Below are positions 25,211 to 33,882 of a DNA stretch of 64,000 bases, piece after piece. A program made the translations under genes and the position numbers. The notes under the pieces are model-generated. The model made no database searches. It had not been told where the DNA came from and saw only the letters and a list, made by a program, of their open reading frames with translations. Location of the stretch: the NCBI GenBank assembly GCA_003149935.1, contig QAMH01000006.1, positions 484,121 through 548,120 on the forward strand, given 5' to 3'. Positions within the stretch are counted from its first letter, which is position 1, and each line of letters opens with the position of its first letter. Origin of the DNA: Coriobacteriia bacterium. GTDB taxonomy: Bacteria; Actinomycetota; Coriobacteriia; Coriobacteriales; QAMH01.

Positions 25211-25828
25211 GTGGAGCTGCCCGAGCAATTAAAGGCCAATCGCGAACGTCTAGGACTGTCGCAAGAGGATGTCGCCCATGCGATCTACGTATCGCGCCAG
25301 ACGATATCCAGCTGGGAGAACGGCAAGACCTATCCCGACGTGCAGAGCCTGCTGTTGCTGAGCCAGCTCTTCGGAGTCTCCATAGATGAGCTCGTGAAAG
25401 GAGACGTGGTTACGATGAAAGAAATGATTAGCCGAGATGCTTTGGCAATGGAAAGGTCAAGCTGGGGAGCGGTCTGCGCCGTCTTGGCAGGAGTCGCCTG
25501 CATGGTGGGCTGGTGCGATATCTGGCCTGACCCTTCCTTCATCCCGCATATGTCATGCGGCGCACTTGTCGGTATAGGTCTATTCATCGCGCTCTTCTCG
25601 CTGGCTCTGTTCCTCGCGTTTCGGATTGAGCGAATCAAGAACAAGCATAATCTCGTGACGTACAAGGAGATAAGCGCGTTCATGGACGGAAGAGATGACG
25701 TTGCCGAAGACGGCTCTTTCGGGAGAAGACACAGATGGCTGAGCAATATGGTGAAGCTTGTTTGCGGTGCCGGTTTCGGTTTGGTCGTCGGGTTCGTGCT
25801 CACAGCTATCGTAGCTAGCCTTAATTGA
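25211..25828 (+). CDS. HTH transcriptional regulator with membrane-spanning C-terminus
   Basis: 205 residues starting at GTG 25211 with GGAAGGAGA upstream. Residues 4-60 are an XRE HTH (LKANRERLGLSQEDVAHAIY, SRQTISSWENGKTYPDVQSL). Three hydrophobic helices follow (about 84-100, 110-135, 180-203). This is the layout of membrane-tethered XRE regulators that often control neighbouring transport or stress genes. The signal sensed is unknown. Confidence 0.85.
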   Translation: MELPEQLKANRERLGLSQEDVAHAIYVSRQTISSWENGKTYPDVQSLLLLSQLFGVSIDELVKGDVVTMKEMISRDALAMERSSWGAVCAVLAGVACMVGWCDIWPDPSFIPHMSCGALVGIGLFIALFSLALFLAFRIERIKNKHNLVTYKEISAFMDGRDDVAEDGSFGRRHRWLSNMVKLVCGAGFGLVVGFVLTAIVASLN

Positions 25829-25897
25829 ACTTCACCGCGAGCACGGCCGTCCGAGAGTTGTCTGGAGAAAACAGCGCTACGTCCTGCGTCACCTTCG

Positions 25898-26509
25898 CTA
25901 CGCACCGAGCTCGGCGGTCGTGTACGTGCCATAGCCTTCGTAGCGATAGCTCGCGTCGATACCTTTCATGTAGACCTGGCGATCATCGATGCGGTCGGTC
26001 AATGCCTCCGCAAGAAGCGCTTTGATCTCGACGTCCTTCAAGGGGCTGCGCTCCATCGCGGAGAGGTAGTCTTCCTTGCCCACGCGACTCCAATCCACCA
26101 CGACGCCGAGCTCACGTCTCAAGATCGCGTCGAGCCAGATGCGCATGCTCCTACCGTTTCCTTCCCTGAAAGGATGGGCGACGTTCATCTCGACGTATTT
26201 CTCGATTATCTCGTCGAAGGTCGATTGCGGCATCCTATCTATCGCCGCAAGCGCATCATCGAGATAGAGCACAGAGGCGAAGCGAAAACCGCCTTTTGCG
26301 ATGTCGACAGTCCGCATCTGACCAGCAAAGTCGTAGACATCCTGGAAAAGCTGCGCGTGAACTTGCGCAAGACCTGCAAACGTCCCGATTTCGAATTCAT
26401 CGGACATACCGCTCTCGAAGAGCTCGAGCGCTCGCATCTTGCTGAGCTTCTCCTCCTCGTGAGCCAACTCAATATCATCTTGTATGCCGAGCTTGTTCTC
26501 GAGAGCCAT
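25898..26509 (-). CDS. Fic-domain protein
   Basis: 203 residues with the catalytic Fic motif HPFREGNGRSMR (His near residue 111), so AMP or another nucleotide transfer to proteins is plausible. The flap region and YDFAGQMRT before the motif fit the family. No inhibitory (S/T)xxxE(G/N) helix is found at either end. No small antitoxin gene lies next to it: 68 bases separate it from eamA and 69 from the gene on the other side. It thus looks like an orphan, or is regulated in trans. Confidence 0.88.
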   Translation of the reverse strand: MALENKLGIQDDIELAHEEEKLSKMRALELFESGMSDEFEIGTFAGLAQVHAQLFQDVYDFAGQMRTVDIAKGGFRFASVLYLDDALAAIDRMPQSTFDEIIEKYVEMNVAHPFREGNGRSMRIWLDAILRRELGVVVDWSRVGKEDYLSAMERSPLKDVEIKALLAEALTDRIDDRQVYMKGIDASYRYEGYGTYTTAELGA

Positions 26510-26577
26510 GCGTTCCTCGTCTTCGAAAAAAAACGTCTCGAATGTCCCCTGCAGGTATCATCGAAAGCACGACGAGA

Positions 26578-27477
26578 TTATACCTCTCGTTCGGCCTGGC
26601 CACGCTGCGAGAGGACTAGGCCCGCGATGGTGAGCGCCAACCCGGTGACGATGGGCACGGTGAGTGGCTCGCCCAGCAGGATGATCGAGGCGGTCGCCGT
26701 GATGGCGGGGACGAGGTAGATGTACGTCGTCGAGACCACGGCGCCGAGCCTGCGCACCGCCACGTTCCAGGTTACGAAGCACGCCGCGGAGGCGATTAGT
26801 CCCAGGAAAAGCAGATTCGCGAGATTATACCAGGCAAGCGCCTCGTGCACCGCGAGCAAGTCGCCACCAAGCAAAATGCTCGTCGGGATGATGAAGACGA
26901 GACCCCAGAGAAAGGTGCGCTTGGTGGACGCGATGGTCTCGTAGCCAAGTTCGCCGATGCGCTTGACAAGCATCGAGTAGACGGCCCAGACGACGGCCGC
27001 CAGAAGAGCGAGCAGGTCGCCGAGATATGAGAGGCCGCCAAAGGCCGACATCGCGTCATCGCCACCCGTGCTCACGCCGACGAGCACGAGACCGCCCATC
27101 GCCAATAGAAAGCCGATGACGAAGCGCACGCTCAGGGCGGAGCGATCCCCGCGCGCCATCGCGATGATCGCCGTGAACAACGGCGAAGCCGCCACGATGA
27201 CACCCACGGCCGTCGCCGTCGTGAATACGAGCGCGATGTTCTCGAGCAGGTAATACGCGGCGATGCCCGTCGCCCCGGCAAGGACGAAGAGCCATTCGTG
27301 ACGACGCTCATGCAAGTGCATGATGCGCGGGCGTAGAGCGCAGAGTGCAATCGTACCGATGACGAAGCGAATCGCCAGAATCTGCAACGGCGTGAAATCG
27401 ACGAGGAGCACCTTGGTCGAGACGAAGGTAAGACCCCAGACGAGGATGGTGAACAACGCGACGAGATGGTACCTCAC
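26578..27477 (-). CDS. EamA/DMT-family transporter
   Basis: 299 residues with ten hydrophobic helices in two EamA repeats: LVALFTILVWGLTFVSTKVL begins the first and LLALLAAVVWAVYSMLVKRI the second, ending ATASIILLGEPLTVPIV. Members export metabolites such as amino acids. The start overlaps the AraC stop (ATGA), so the regulator and exporter form a two-gene operon. Confidence 0.9.
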   Translation of the reverse strand: MRYHLVALFTILVWGLTFVSTKVLLVDFTPLQILAIRFVIGTIALCALRPRIMHLHERRHEWLFVLAGATGIAAYYLLENIALVFTTATAVGVIVAASPLFTAIIAMARGDRSALSVRFVIGFLLAMGGLVLVGVSTGGDDAMSAFGGLSYLGDLLALLAAVVWAVYSMLVKRIGELGYETIASTKRTFLWGLVFIIPTSILLGGDLLAVHEALAWYNLANLLFLGLIASAACFVTWNVAVRRLGAVVSTTYIYLVPAITATASIILLGEPLTVPIVTGLALTIAGLVLSQRGQAEREV

Positions 27478-28307
27478 TGAACGTCGCCCCCGGTAACCAT
27501 CGCGCGATAGGCAGCGGGCGTCGATCCGATGCGCTGCCTGAAGGCACGCGTGAGATGGGCCTGGTCGGAAAAGCCGGTTGCGGCCGCCACGTCAGCAGGA
27601 CTCGCCCCACGGACAAGAAGATCGCGAGCACAATCGACCCGCATCGAGAGGAGGTGCTGGGACGGCGTGATGGAAAACTCGCTCTTATACGCCCTGATGA
27701 GCGCAAACTCCGAGATTCCCTCCCGCCGTGCGAGCTCGCCCACCGCGACGGGGTCTGCCATATGGCCACGCAGATAGGCATACGTCCTAAGCGCGGCCTC
27801 GCGATTGCGCCGTGGGACCGATGCGATTGATTCCGCCACACCATCCCTCGAAAGGGCATCTCGCAAGGCGAACAGCGCATCCTCGGCCACGTATCTGTCA
27901 GCGGCGCATTCCACGGCATCCGCAAACATCGTGAACGCATCACGCGCGCCACAGTTTCTCAGAACCGGCCCCGCAAGTTTTGTCGAGCCAAACGCGCGCG
28001 CAGGCAAGGCGAAACTGTCGTACGCGAAGGCTCCTTCCCCACTTTGAACGCATCCGTGTACGTCACCGGGATTGAATACGACGACATCGCCGGGCACAAG
28101 CGCATGTGTCTCACCATTGCACTCGAGCGTCCGCATGCCACGACGAACAAAGCCGATGGCATAATGACTATGTGAATGAGACGCAAACGACTGTAGAAAG
28201 CCCTCGTAGGTCCTCCGTTCGCCCTCGATATGGCGCAGTGGCGTAACCACGCATGAGGGACTCGCTTGCGTCGGGCTGACCGCCTCGCCTTTTCCGATAT
28301 AAATCAT
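27474..28307 (-). CDS. AraC-family transcriptional regulator
   Basis: 277 residues. N-terminal cupin sensor (HSHYAIGFVRRGMRTLECNG, VPGDVVVFNPGDVHGC) and C-terminal double HTH (VGELARREGISEFALIRAYK; DVAAATGFSDQAHLTRAFRQ). The overlap with eamA makes that exporter its probable target, a common arrangement of AraC/EamA pairs. The ligand cannot be inferred. Confidence 0.92.
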   Translation of the reverse strand: MIYIGKGEAVSPTQASPSCVVTPLRHIEGERRTYEGFLQSFASHSHSHYAIGFVRRGMRTLECNGETHALVPGDVVVFNPGDVHGCVQSGEGAFAYDSFALPARAFGSTKLAGPVLRNCGARDAFTMFADAVECAADRYVAEDALFALRDALSRDGVAESIASVPRRNREAALRTYAYLRGHMADPVAVGELARREGISEFALIRAYKSEFSITPSQHLLSMRVDCARDLLVRGASPADVAAATGFSDQAHLTRAFRQRIGSTPAAYRAMVTGGDVQ

Positions 28308-28404
28308 GCCGTGCCATTCCAGTCAACACGCTTGCCATTGCCAATGTCTCGCAAGCATACTGCCATAGCGAGAAACATTCTTGAACATAATTGCGCAGAC
28401 GAAC

Positions 28405-28437
28405 GAAAAACGCCGCCCCGAATGGGACGGCGTTTCG
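28405..28437 (-). terminator. Rho-independent terminator after rpmE
   Basis: On the minus strand AAACGCCGTCCC and GGGGCGGCGTTT form a strong hairpin with a short ATTC loop, running into TTTTTCG. It lies 20 bases past the rpmE stop. Confidence 0.9.
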
Positions 28438-28457
28438 AGCTTCTTTGGATGCGAGGG

Positions 28458-28955
28458 TTACTCGGCGCTCTCCTCGGCAGTAGCCTCCTCGGTGGCCTGC
28501 TCGGCCTCGGCTGCCTCCGCAGCAGCCTCGGCGACCTCGGACACGCCTTCCTCTTCCTTGGCCTCGTCCTCGGCAGCAGCAGCTTCCTTCTCGGCCTTCT
28601 CGGCATCACGAGCGGCTTTCTCGGCGTACTTCTTGGCGCGCTCTTCCTTGGCGGCCTGCTTGGCAGCGCGCTCCTCGGCGGCCTTGGCGGCCTTCTCGGC
28701 GGCGGCAGCCTGCTTGGCGGCCTTCTCGGCTGCCTTGCGCTCCTTGAGCTGGTCGGCAGCGGAACCGAACTTGTTGGAGAAACGCTGGACGCGTCCGCCG
28801 GTATCGACGAACTTCTGCTGGCCCGTGAAGAACGGGTGGCACTCGTTGCACAGATCGACGACGAGCTCGGGTTTGGTCGAGCGGGTCTTGAAGGTGTTGC
28901 CGCAGCTGCAGCGCACCGTGCACTCGACGTAATCGGGATGGATATCGGGTTTCAT
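28458..28955 (-). CDS. rpmE: Ribosomal protein bL31 with long charged C-terminal tail
   Basis: 165 residues; normal L31 is about 70. Residues 1-72 are a zinc-type L31 with ligands Cys16, Cys18, Cys36 and Cys39 (CSCG and CNECHPF) and the QKFVDTGGRVQRFSNKFG end. The remaining 90-odd residues are Ala/Lys/Glu rich, basic at first (EKAAKQAAAAEKAAKAAEER), then wholly acidic, probably one long helix. The tail is in frame and precedes a good terminator. Sequence of low complexity suggests repeat expansion. Confidence 0.93.
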   Translation of the reverse strand: MKPDIHPDYVECTVRCSCGNTFKTRSTKPELVVDLCNECHPFFTGQQKFVDTGGRVQRFSNKFGSAADQLKERKAAEKAAKQAAAAEKAAKAAEERAAKQAAKEERAKKYAEKAARDAEKAEKEAAAAEDEAKEEEGVSEVAEAAAEAAEAEQATEEATAEESAE

Positions 28956-29138
28956 TCTTGCTCCTTTGATGTGCCTTAGTTTCCGACCAAGGCGTGAAAC
29001 AGTCTAAAGTATGATACCAGCATCTCATACGCATAGCCAGACCTTATTTTGCCATATCGCCACATATCGATTTGTTCGCATCGTATTTGGAAAACGGGTG
29101 TACCCTTGGGCGAAAGACAACAGACCAAGGAGCAGGTC

Positions 29139-30152
29139 ATGGTCGAGAGAAGATATCGCTCGTCGCAGCCTCGGCGCCAAACACAATCCCGGCGCGCGCC
29201 GCAAACCCAGCATTCGACTCGCACGCGACAGCCATATCATCAGCAGCACCAGAGAAGCAACTACACGCAGCGTCAGGCGTCACGAGGCTCTTCCAACGCT
29301 CGGCCACCCCGCAATCGTTTCCTGCTCGTCATCCCCATTCTCGTCATCATCGTGATTGTGTGCATCATCCGCTTCGTCGCCTGCGCACCCGCCAACGAAT
29401 CCACGCAGAGCATCGCCACTTCCTCCTCCACGAGCACCGATGTATCTGCAGCCAGCGATCCTGCAGACAATAAGGCGACCGCAATCGCGACTGACCCCCA
29501 GGAACGCACCAAGACGAGCGCTAGCGCCAACGACGTCAAGCCCACCGAAAGGGTCGTCTACCTCACTTTCGACGACGGGCCCTCGGGACATACCCAACAG
29601 ATACTCGATACGCTCGACAGCTACGGCATCAAAGCCACGTGGTTCATCCTCGGCAACACCGGTCACATCGATACGGTCAAGGACATCTGGAATGCCGGTC
29701 ACCAAGTCGGATTGCATTCCGATGAGCATGATTACGATTACATCTACGCGAACGCGGATAACTTCGTCGTCGACATTAACAAAATCGGCTCGGCCGTGAG
29801 CGAGCAGATCGGCTTCATGCCAACGCTCATTCGCTTCCCAGGTGGCAGCGTCAATGGCTACAACGCCGGTCGTTCGGACGCCTTCAAGCAAGCGGCAGCC
29901 GACCAGGGTTGGCATTACTTCGACTGGAACGTGAGCATCGGCGACTCGACCCAACCGCCCGCCCCAGTCGAGGCACTTGTGGAGAACATCAAACGCGAGG
30001 CAGAAGGGTGCAACTCCTGCTGCGTGCTCATGCACGATTCGGACTTCAAACCGACGACGGCCGATGCACTGCCGCAAATCATCGATTACTTCAAATCCCA
30101 GGGATACAGCTTTGACATCCTGACGGCGGATAGCTTCGGATACCATTTCTAG
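29139..30152 (+). CDS. Polysaccharide deacetylase family protein, membrane-anchored
   Basis: 337 residues from an ATG with AAGGAG 6 bases upstream. A basic, Gln/Arg-rich cytoplasmic segment (1-60), one membrane helix (about 61-80, FLLVIPILVIIVIVCIIRFV), a Ser/Thr-rich linker, then a NodB homology domain from about residue 135. The domain has TFDDGPSG (catalytic Asp and metal Asp), LHSDEHDYD (metal His), RFPGGSVN and the C-terminal LMHDSD. Likely removes N-acetyl groups from peptidoglycan or another surface glycan. Convergent with rho. Confidence 0.88.
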   Translation: MVERRYRSSQPRRQTQSRRAPQTQHSTRTRQPYHQQHQRSNYTQRQASRGSSNARPPRNRFLLVIPILVIIVIVCIIRFVACAPANESTQSIATSSSTSTDVSAASDPADNKATAIATDPQERTKTSASANDVKPTERVVYLTFDDGPSGHTQQILDTLDSYGIKATWFILGNTGHIDTVKDIWNAGHQVGLHSDEHDYDYIYANADNFVVDINKIGSAVSEQIGFMPTLIRFPGGSVNGYNAGRSDAFKQAAADQGWHYFDWNVSIGDSTQPPAPVEALVENIKREAEGCNSCCVLMHDSDFKPTTADALPQIIDYFKSQGYSFDILTADSFGYHF

Positions 30153-30173
30153 CCTACGATAGTCTCTCGGAGC

Positions 30174-30210
30174 AAGAAGAAACGCCCTGACTCGCGAAGA
30201 GCCGGGGCGT
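30174..30210 (-). terminator. Terminator after rho
   Basis: Minus-strand ACGCCCCGGCTC and GAGTCAGGGCGT (30182-30210) pair with one mismatch around TTCGC, followed by TTCTTCTT. It ends the tal-rho transcript; the plus-strand deacetylase may also use the hairpin. Confidence 0.7.
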
Positions 30211-30237
30211 CATCACCAGATATGTGCAAGAAACAGC

Positions 30238-32178
30238 CTAGAGACTCTGTGCCGCCTTGGATGCCTTGCGAGCCGACTTGATGAGGAATTCGCGATTGGT
30301 CTCGGTCGCCTTGAGCGACGAAACGAGCATCTTCATCGCGCGCTCGGTGTTGTTCATGTTGGCAAGCAGGCTGCGCACGCCCCAGATGAGGGGAGCCTCC
30401 TGCGGATCGATGAGCAGCTCCTCCTTGCGCGTACCGGACGTGACCGGATCGATGGCGGGGAAAACGCGCTTATCTGCCAGAGCGCGGTCGAGCTTGAGCT
30501 CCATATTGCCCGTGCCCTTGAACTCCTCGAAAATGACCTCATCCATCTTCGAGCCCGTGTCTACCAAGGCAGTGCCCAGAATGGTGAGCGAGCCACCGTC
30601 CTCGATGTTGCGAGCCGCGCCCAGGAACTTCTTGGGCGGGTACAGCGCCGTGGAATCGACACCACCGGAAAGAATGCGACCGGAAGCCGGCTGGCCGAGG
30701 TTGTACGCACGCGCCAGACGCGTGATGGAGTCGAGCAGAATGACGACATCCTGGCCGTTCTCGACAAGGCGCTTGGCACGCTCGATCACAAGCTCGGCCA
30801 CGGCGATGTGGTTCTCGCAGGGCATGTCGAAGGTCGAGGAAATGACCTCGCCGTTGATGCTGCGCTCCATGTCGGTGACTTCCTCGGGGCGCTCGTCGAC
30901 GAGCAGGCACATGAGGTGCACCTCGGGATTGTTGGCGCTGATGGCAGCCGCGATGTCCTTGAGGACGGTCGTCTTGCCTGCCTTGGGTGGCGAGACGATG
31001 AGGCCACGTTGACCCTTGCCGATGGGAGCAACCAGGTCGATGGAACGTGCGGTGAGCGTGTCTTTGCCATGTTCCATGAAGAGGCGCTCGTCGGGATAGA
31101 CAGGCGTGAGGTTCGCGAACTTCACGCGATGCGTGGGGCCCTCGAACGGCTCGTCGTTGAGGGTGACGATCGTGTTGAGTGCCGGATACTTCTCGTTCTC
31201 GCGCGGCGGGCGCACGCGACCGGTGATGTAGTCGCCCTTGCGCAGACCCTGGCGTCGCACGGTGCTCACGCCGACGTAGACGTCATGTTCGCCGGGCAGG
31301 TAGCCGTTGGTGCGGATGAAGCCGTAGCCATCGGGCAGCAAATCGAGTATGCCCTCGACCATGACGAAGCCCTCGGCCTGGAGGAGCGCATCGTAGACCG
31401 CGGATACGAGGTCGTCGCGCTCACCGTACTCGCTCGCGTCAACGCCGAGCTCGATGGCCTTGGCCGTGAGCGCGTCATCATCGAGCAACGCGAGCTCATC
31501 GCGCGTCGCCGACGGAACGATCTCCTTGCGCTGGTGGTTGTTGCGACTACGGCGATTGCGACGCCTATTGCGCTTGCCTTCGCGCTGCTCACCGGACTCA
31601 GCGTCATCAGCGCCTTCGGCGCTTGCCGCATCGGGCGTGGAGCCACCTTCGGCTTCGGAACCCGCCTGTGCAGGCGCGTCAGCCTTATCCTGGGACGCAG
31701 CCTCATCGCTCGCGGTTTCCGCATCGGCCGCCTTGGTATCTTCGGCTTTTGTGGCTTCAACAGGTTTATCCGTATCTTCAGTCTTCTCGACCTCGGCCTC
31801 AACGGGCTTCTCGGCATCCTCGGCCTTTTTGGATGTCCTGCGCTTACGCACGGGCTTCTTCTCGGGTACAGCCTCGGGAGCCTCATCTGCAACCGGAAGC
31901 TCGGGCACGTCGACAAGAGAGAGCTGCTCCTCGGCAACGGGAGCTGCCGAGGCTTCCTCGGCTTTCTTCGCCGCGGTCTTACGCGTTGTCGTCTTGCGCG
32001 TCGTGGTCTTCTTGGCAGCCGTCGTTGTCTTCTTGGCTGCAGCCGCCGTCTTCTTGGCTGTAGCGCTCTTTGACGCCGTTGCCTTAGCCGCCGTCTTGGT
32101 AGCGGGCTTGCGCGTGGTCTTCTTTGCCGCAGGCTTCTCCTCGGTTGCCTCGGCGGGGACTACGGTCTCTTCACTCAT
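30238..32178 (-). CDS. rho: Transcription termination factor Rho
   Basis: 646 residues; the E. coli protein has 419. Residues about 1-75 are Lys/Ala/Thr-rich (repeats of AAKKTTTRKTT), 75-195 acidic with an Arg-rich patch (GKRNRRRNRRSRNNHQRK), then Rho N domain, cold-shock-like RNA-binding domain (GFIRTNGYLPGEHDVYVG) and the ATPase with SPPKAGKTTVL Walker A, LLVDERPEEVTDM and ILLDSITRLARAYN. Such extensions are typical of actinobacterial Rho and bind RNA. The start overlaps the tal stop by ATGA. Confidence 0.96.
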   Translation of the reverse strand: MSEETVVPAEATEEKPAAKKTTRKPATKTAAKATASKSATAKKTAAAAKKTTTAAKKTTTRKTTTRKTAAKKAEEASAAPVAEEQLSLVDVPELPVADEAPEAVPEKKPVRKRRTSKKAEDAEKPVEAEVEKTEDTDKPVEATKAEDTKAADAETASDEAASQDKADAPAQAGSEAEGGSTPDAASAEGADDAESGEQREGKRNRRRNRRSRNNHQRKEIVPSATRDELALLDDDALTAKAIELGVDASEYGERDDLVSAVYDALLQAEGFVMVEGILDLLPDGYGFIRTNGYLPGEHDVYVGVSTVRRQGLRKGDYITGRVRPPRENEKYPALNTIVTLNDEPFEGPTHRVKFANLTPVYPDERLFMEHGKDTLTARSIDLVAPIGKGQRGLIVSPPKAGKTTVLKDIAAAISANNPEVHLMCLLVDERPEEVTDMERSINGEVISSTFDMPCENHIAVAELVIERAKRLVENGQDVVILLDSITRLARAYNLGQPASGRILSGGVDSTALYPPKKFLGAARNIEDGGSLTILGTALVDTGSKMDEVIFEEFKGTGNMELKLDRALADKRVFPAIDPVTSGTRKEELLIDPQEAPLIWGVRSLLANMNNTERAMKMLVSSLKATETNREFLIKSARKASKAAQSL

Positions 32179-32837
32179 GCGTTCTTAACCTTTTCCCAGT
32201 CGGCCTTGAACTTCTCGAGGCCCTGCTCGGTGAGCGGATGATAGATACATTGCTTCATCGCACCGTAGGGAACGGTCGCGATGTCTGCGCCCATAAGAGC
32301 TGCCTGCGTCACATGATTGGCGGAGCGCACAGACGCGGCGATGATCTCGACCGGATGGCCGAAATCGTAGTTTTGGATAGCCGTCACGATATCATCAAGC
32401 TGGCCAAGGCCATCCTCGGCAATATCATCGAAGCGTCCGACGAAGGGACTAATGTAGCGTGCACCAGCGCGTGCGGCAAGCAGAGCCTGGGGCACGGTGA
32501 ACACGAGCGTCATGTTAACGTCGATGCCCTCCTCGGCAAGCACGCGCGTTGCAGCAAGACCCTCGACGCAGACGGGAATCTTGACAACCATGTTATCGGC
32601 AAGCGCCGCAAGCGTGCGGCCCTGTTCGATCATGCCATCGCGATCCTCGGCGGTGACCTCGCCACTCACGGGACCATCGACAAGCTTGCAAATCTTGACA
32701 AGGTGGTTCTCGAAGTCCTCAAGCTTGCCACCAATACGGGCATAGAGGCTCGGGTTGGTGGTGACACCGGCGAGGGCTCCCCACGATGCAACCTCTTCGA
32801 TTTCGGACAGGTCGGCAGTATCCAGGAAAAACTTCAC
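32175..32837 (-). CDS. tal: Transaldolase (short, FSA/TalC type)
   Basis: 220 residues from a GTG at 32837 with GAAGGAG 6 bases upstream; an ATG six codons earlier is less well placed. FFLDTADL, GVTTNPSL, the Schiff-base Lys in VVKIPV and AARAGARYISPFVGR mark the family. Phe rather than Tyr in ISPFVGR favours transaldolase over fructose-6-phosphate aldolase, as in the B. subtilis enzyme. Acts in the non-oxidative pentose phosphate pathway; rpiB is also in the window. Confidence 0.92.
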   Translation of the reverse strand: MKFFLDTADLSEIEEVASWGALAGVTTNPSLYARIGGKLEDFENHLVKICKLVDGPVSGEVTAEDRDGMIEQGRTLAALADNMVVKIPVCVEGLAATRVLAEEGIDVNMTLVFTVPQALLAARAGARYISPFVGRFDDIAEDGLGQLDDIVTAIQNYDFGHPVEIIAASVRSANHVTQAALMGADIATVPYGAMKQCIYHPLTEQGLEKFKADWEKVKNA

Positions 32838-33069
32838 TGTGGCTCCTTCGTACATTGATTGTCTTCACCGTTCGTGAACCTGAGCAGGGGTATGCAAGGA
32901 ACGAAATTTCAAACGGGGATTGACTGTGAAAAGGAAAGTCGAGACGCTTGCCGCGCCTTTTGACTGTGCCACTATAGCATGACCTGAAAACCGCTACAAT
33001 ACACCTGTTTAGATAGCCAAGGTACTAATCAGCGAGTGTCTTTCGCACGCGTCCCAATGGGAGATGTAC
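32838..33069. promoter_or_regulatory. Intergenic promoter region between divergent tal-rho and rsmE-mtaB
   Basis: 232 bases between the two start codons. Several sigma70-like hexamers are visible on the plus strand (TTGACT near 32960, TATAGC near 32976, TACAAT near 32994), but none pairs at a 16-18 base spacing. No terminator or repeat seen. Confidence 0.3.
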
Positions 33070-33846
33070 ATGTCCATACCTCGTTTTTTCATGGAAGGCG
33101 AATTGCCCGAAGGCGATATCGTCACCCTCCCCTTCTCCGATAAGGAGCTCCATCACCTCACCGTACGCCGCATCAAGGAGGGCGAGCACATCGCCGCTGT
33201 CGCCGCTGGCGGCAAGTGCTGGGAGGTCGAAATCGTCACGATTGACGAGTTCGAGGTAACGGGTCGCTGCATCCAAAACATGCCGCTCGAGAAATTGCCC
33301 GACCTTACGCTCGTGCAGGGCATCTCCAAGGGCGACCGCATGGGACAGACCATCCGTCAGACAACTGAGCTCGGCATCGGTCGCATCATCCCCTTCCTCT
33401 CCGCATGCACAGTCGTGCGTCTCGCGCTTGACGAGCGCGGTCGCAAGGGGGATCGCTGGCGCCGCATCGCGCTTTCCGCTGCCAAGCAGTCGGGGCGCAA
33501 CATCCTGCCCATCGTCGACGACCCGACGGGCCTCGATGATATCTGCCGCGAGCTCATGGACTACGATCGCGTCGTCATTGCCTGGGAGGAAGCCGACAAG
33601 CGTGCTGACGGCACACCATTGTCTGTCACCGATGCGCTCGAAGGCTGCGACATCGATAGCCATGTCGCGCTCGTCATCGGTCCCGAAGGCGGTCTTACCG
33701 CCGAGGAGGTCGAGGCGATCAAGGCTCTGGGAAGCTTTGTCAAAATCGTCTCGCTTGGCGAGCTTATCTTGCGCACCGAGACTGCCGGTACCGTTGCCAC
33801 AGCCCTATGCATGTACACGCTCGGTGGCCTCGGCAACCATCGCTAG
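33070..33846 (+). CDS. rsmE: 16S rRNA (uracil(1498)-N(3))-methyltransferase RsmE
   Basis: 258 residues. N-terminal PUA-like domain (ELHHLTVRRIKEGE) and C-terminal SPOUT knot with LVIGPEGGLTAEEVE and LILRTETAGTVATA. Methylates U1498 of 16S rRNA. The ATG at 33070 is preceded by GGGAG at 6 bases. The next gene, mtaB, lies in the same frame after the stop codon. Confidence 0.95.
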   Translation: MSIPRFFMEGELPEGDIVTLPFSDKELHHLTVRRIKEGEHIAAVAAGGKCWEVEIVTIDEFEVTGRCIQNMPLEKLPDLTLVQGISKGDRMGQTIRQTTELGIGRIIPFLSACTVVRLALDERGRKGDRWRRIALSAAKQSGRNILPIVDDPTGLDDICRELMDYDRVVIAWEEADKRADGTPLSVTDALEGCDIDSHVALVIGPEGGLTAEEVEAIKALGSFVKIVSLGELILRTETAGTVATALCMYTLGGLGNHR

Positions 33847-33882
33847 AGACATCAGCACCATACCAAGAACGCGAGGGCTCCC

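Noticed and set aside
27303..27952. Long open frames inside araC, eamA, rho, pycB and other genes on alternative frames
   Set aside because: GC-rich codon bias creates long shadow frames; their translations are Arg/Ser/Ala-rich without family motifs and lack ribosome sites.
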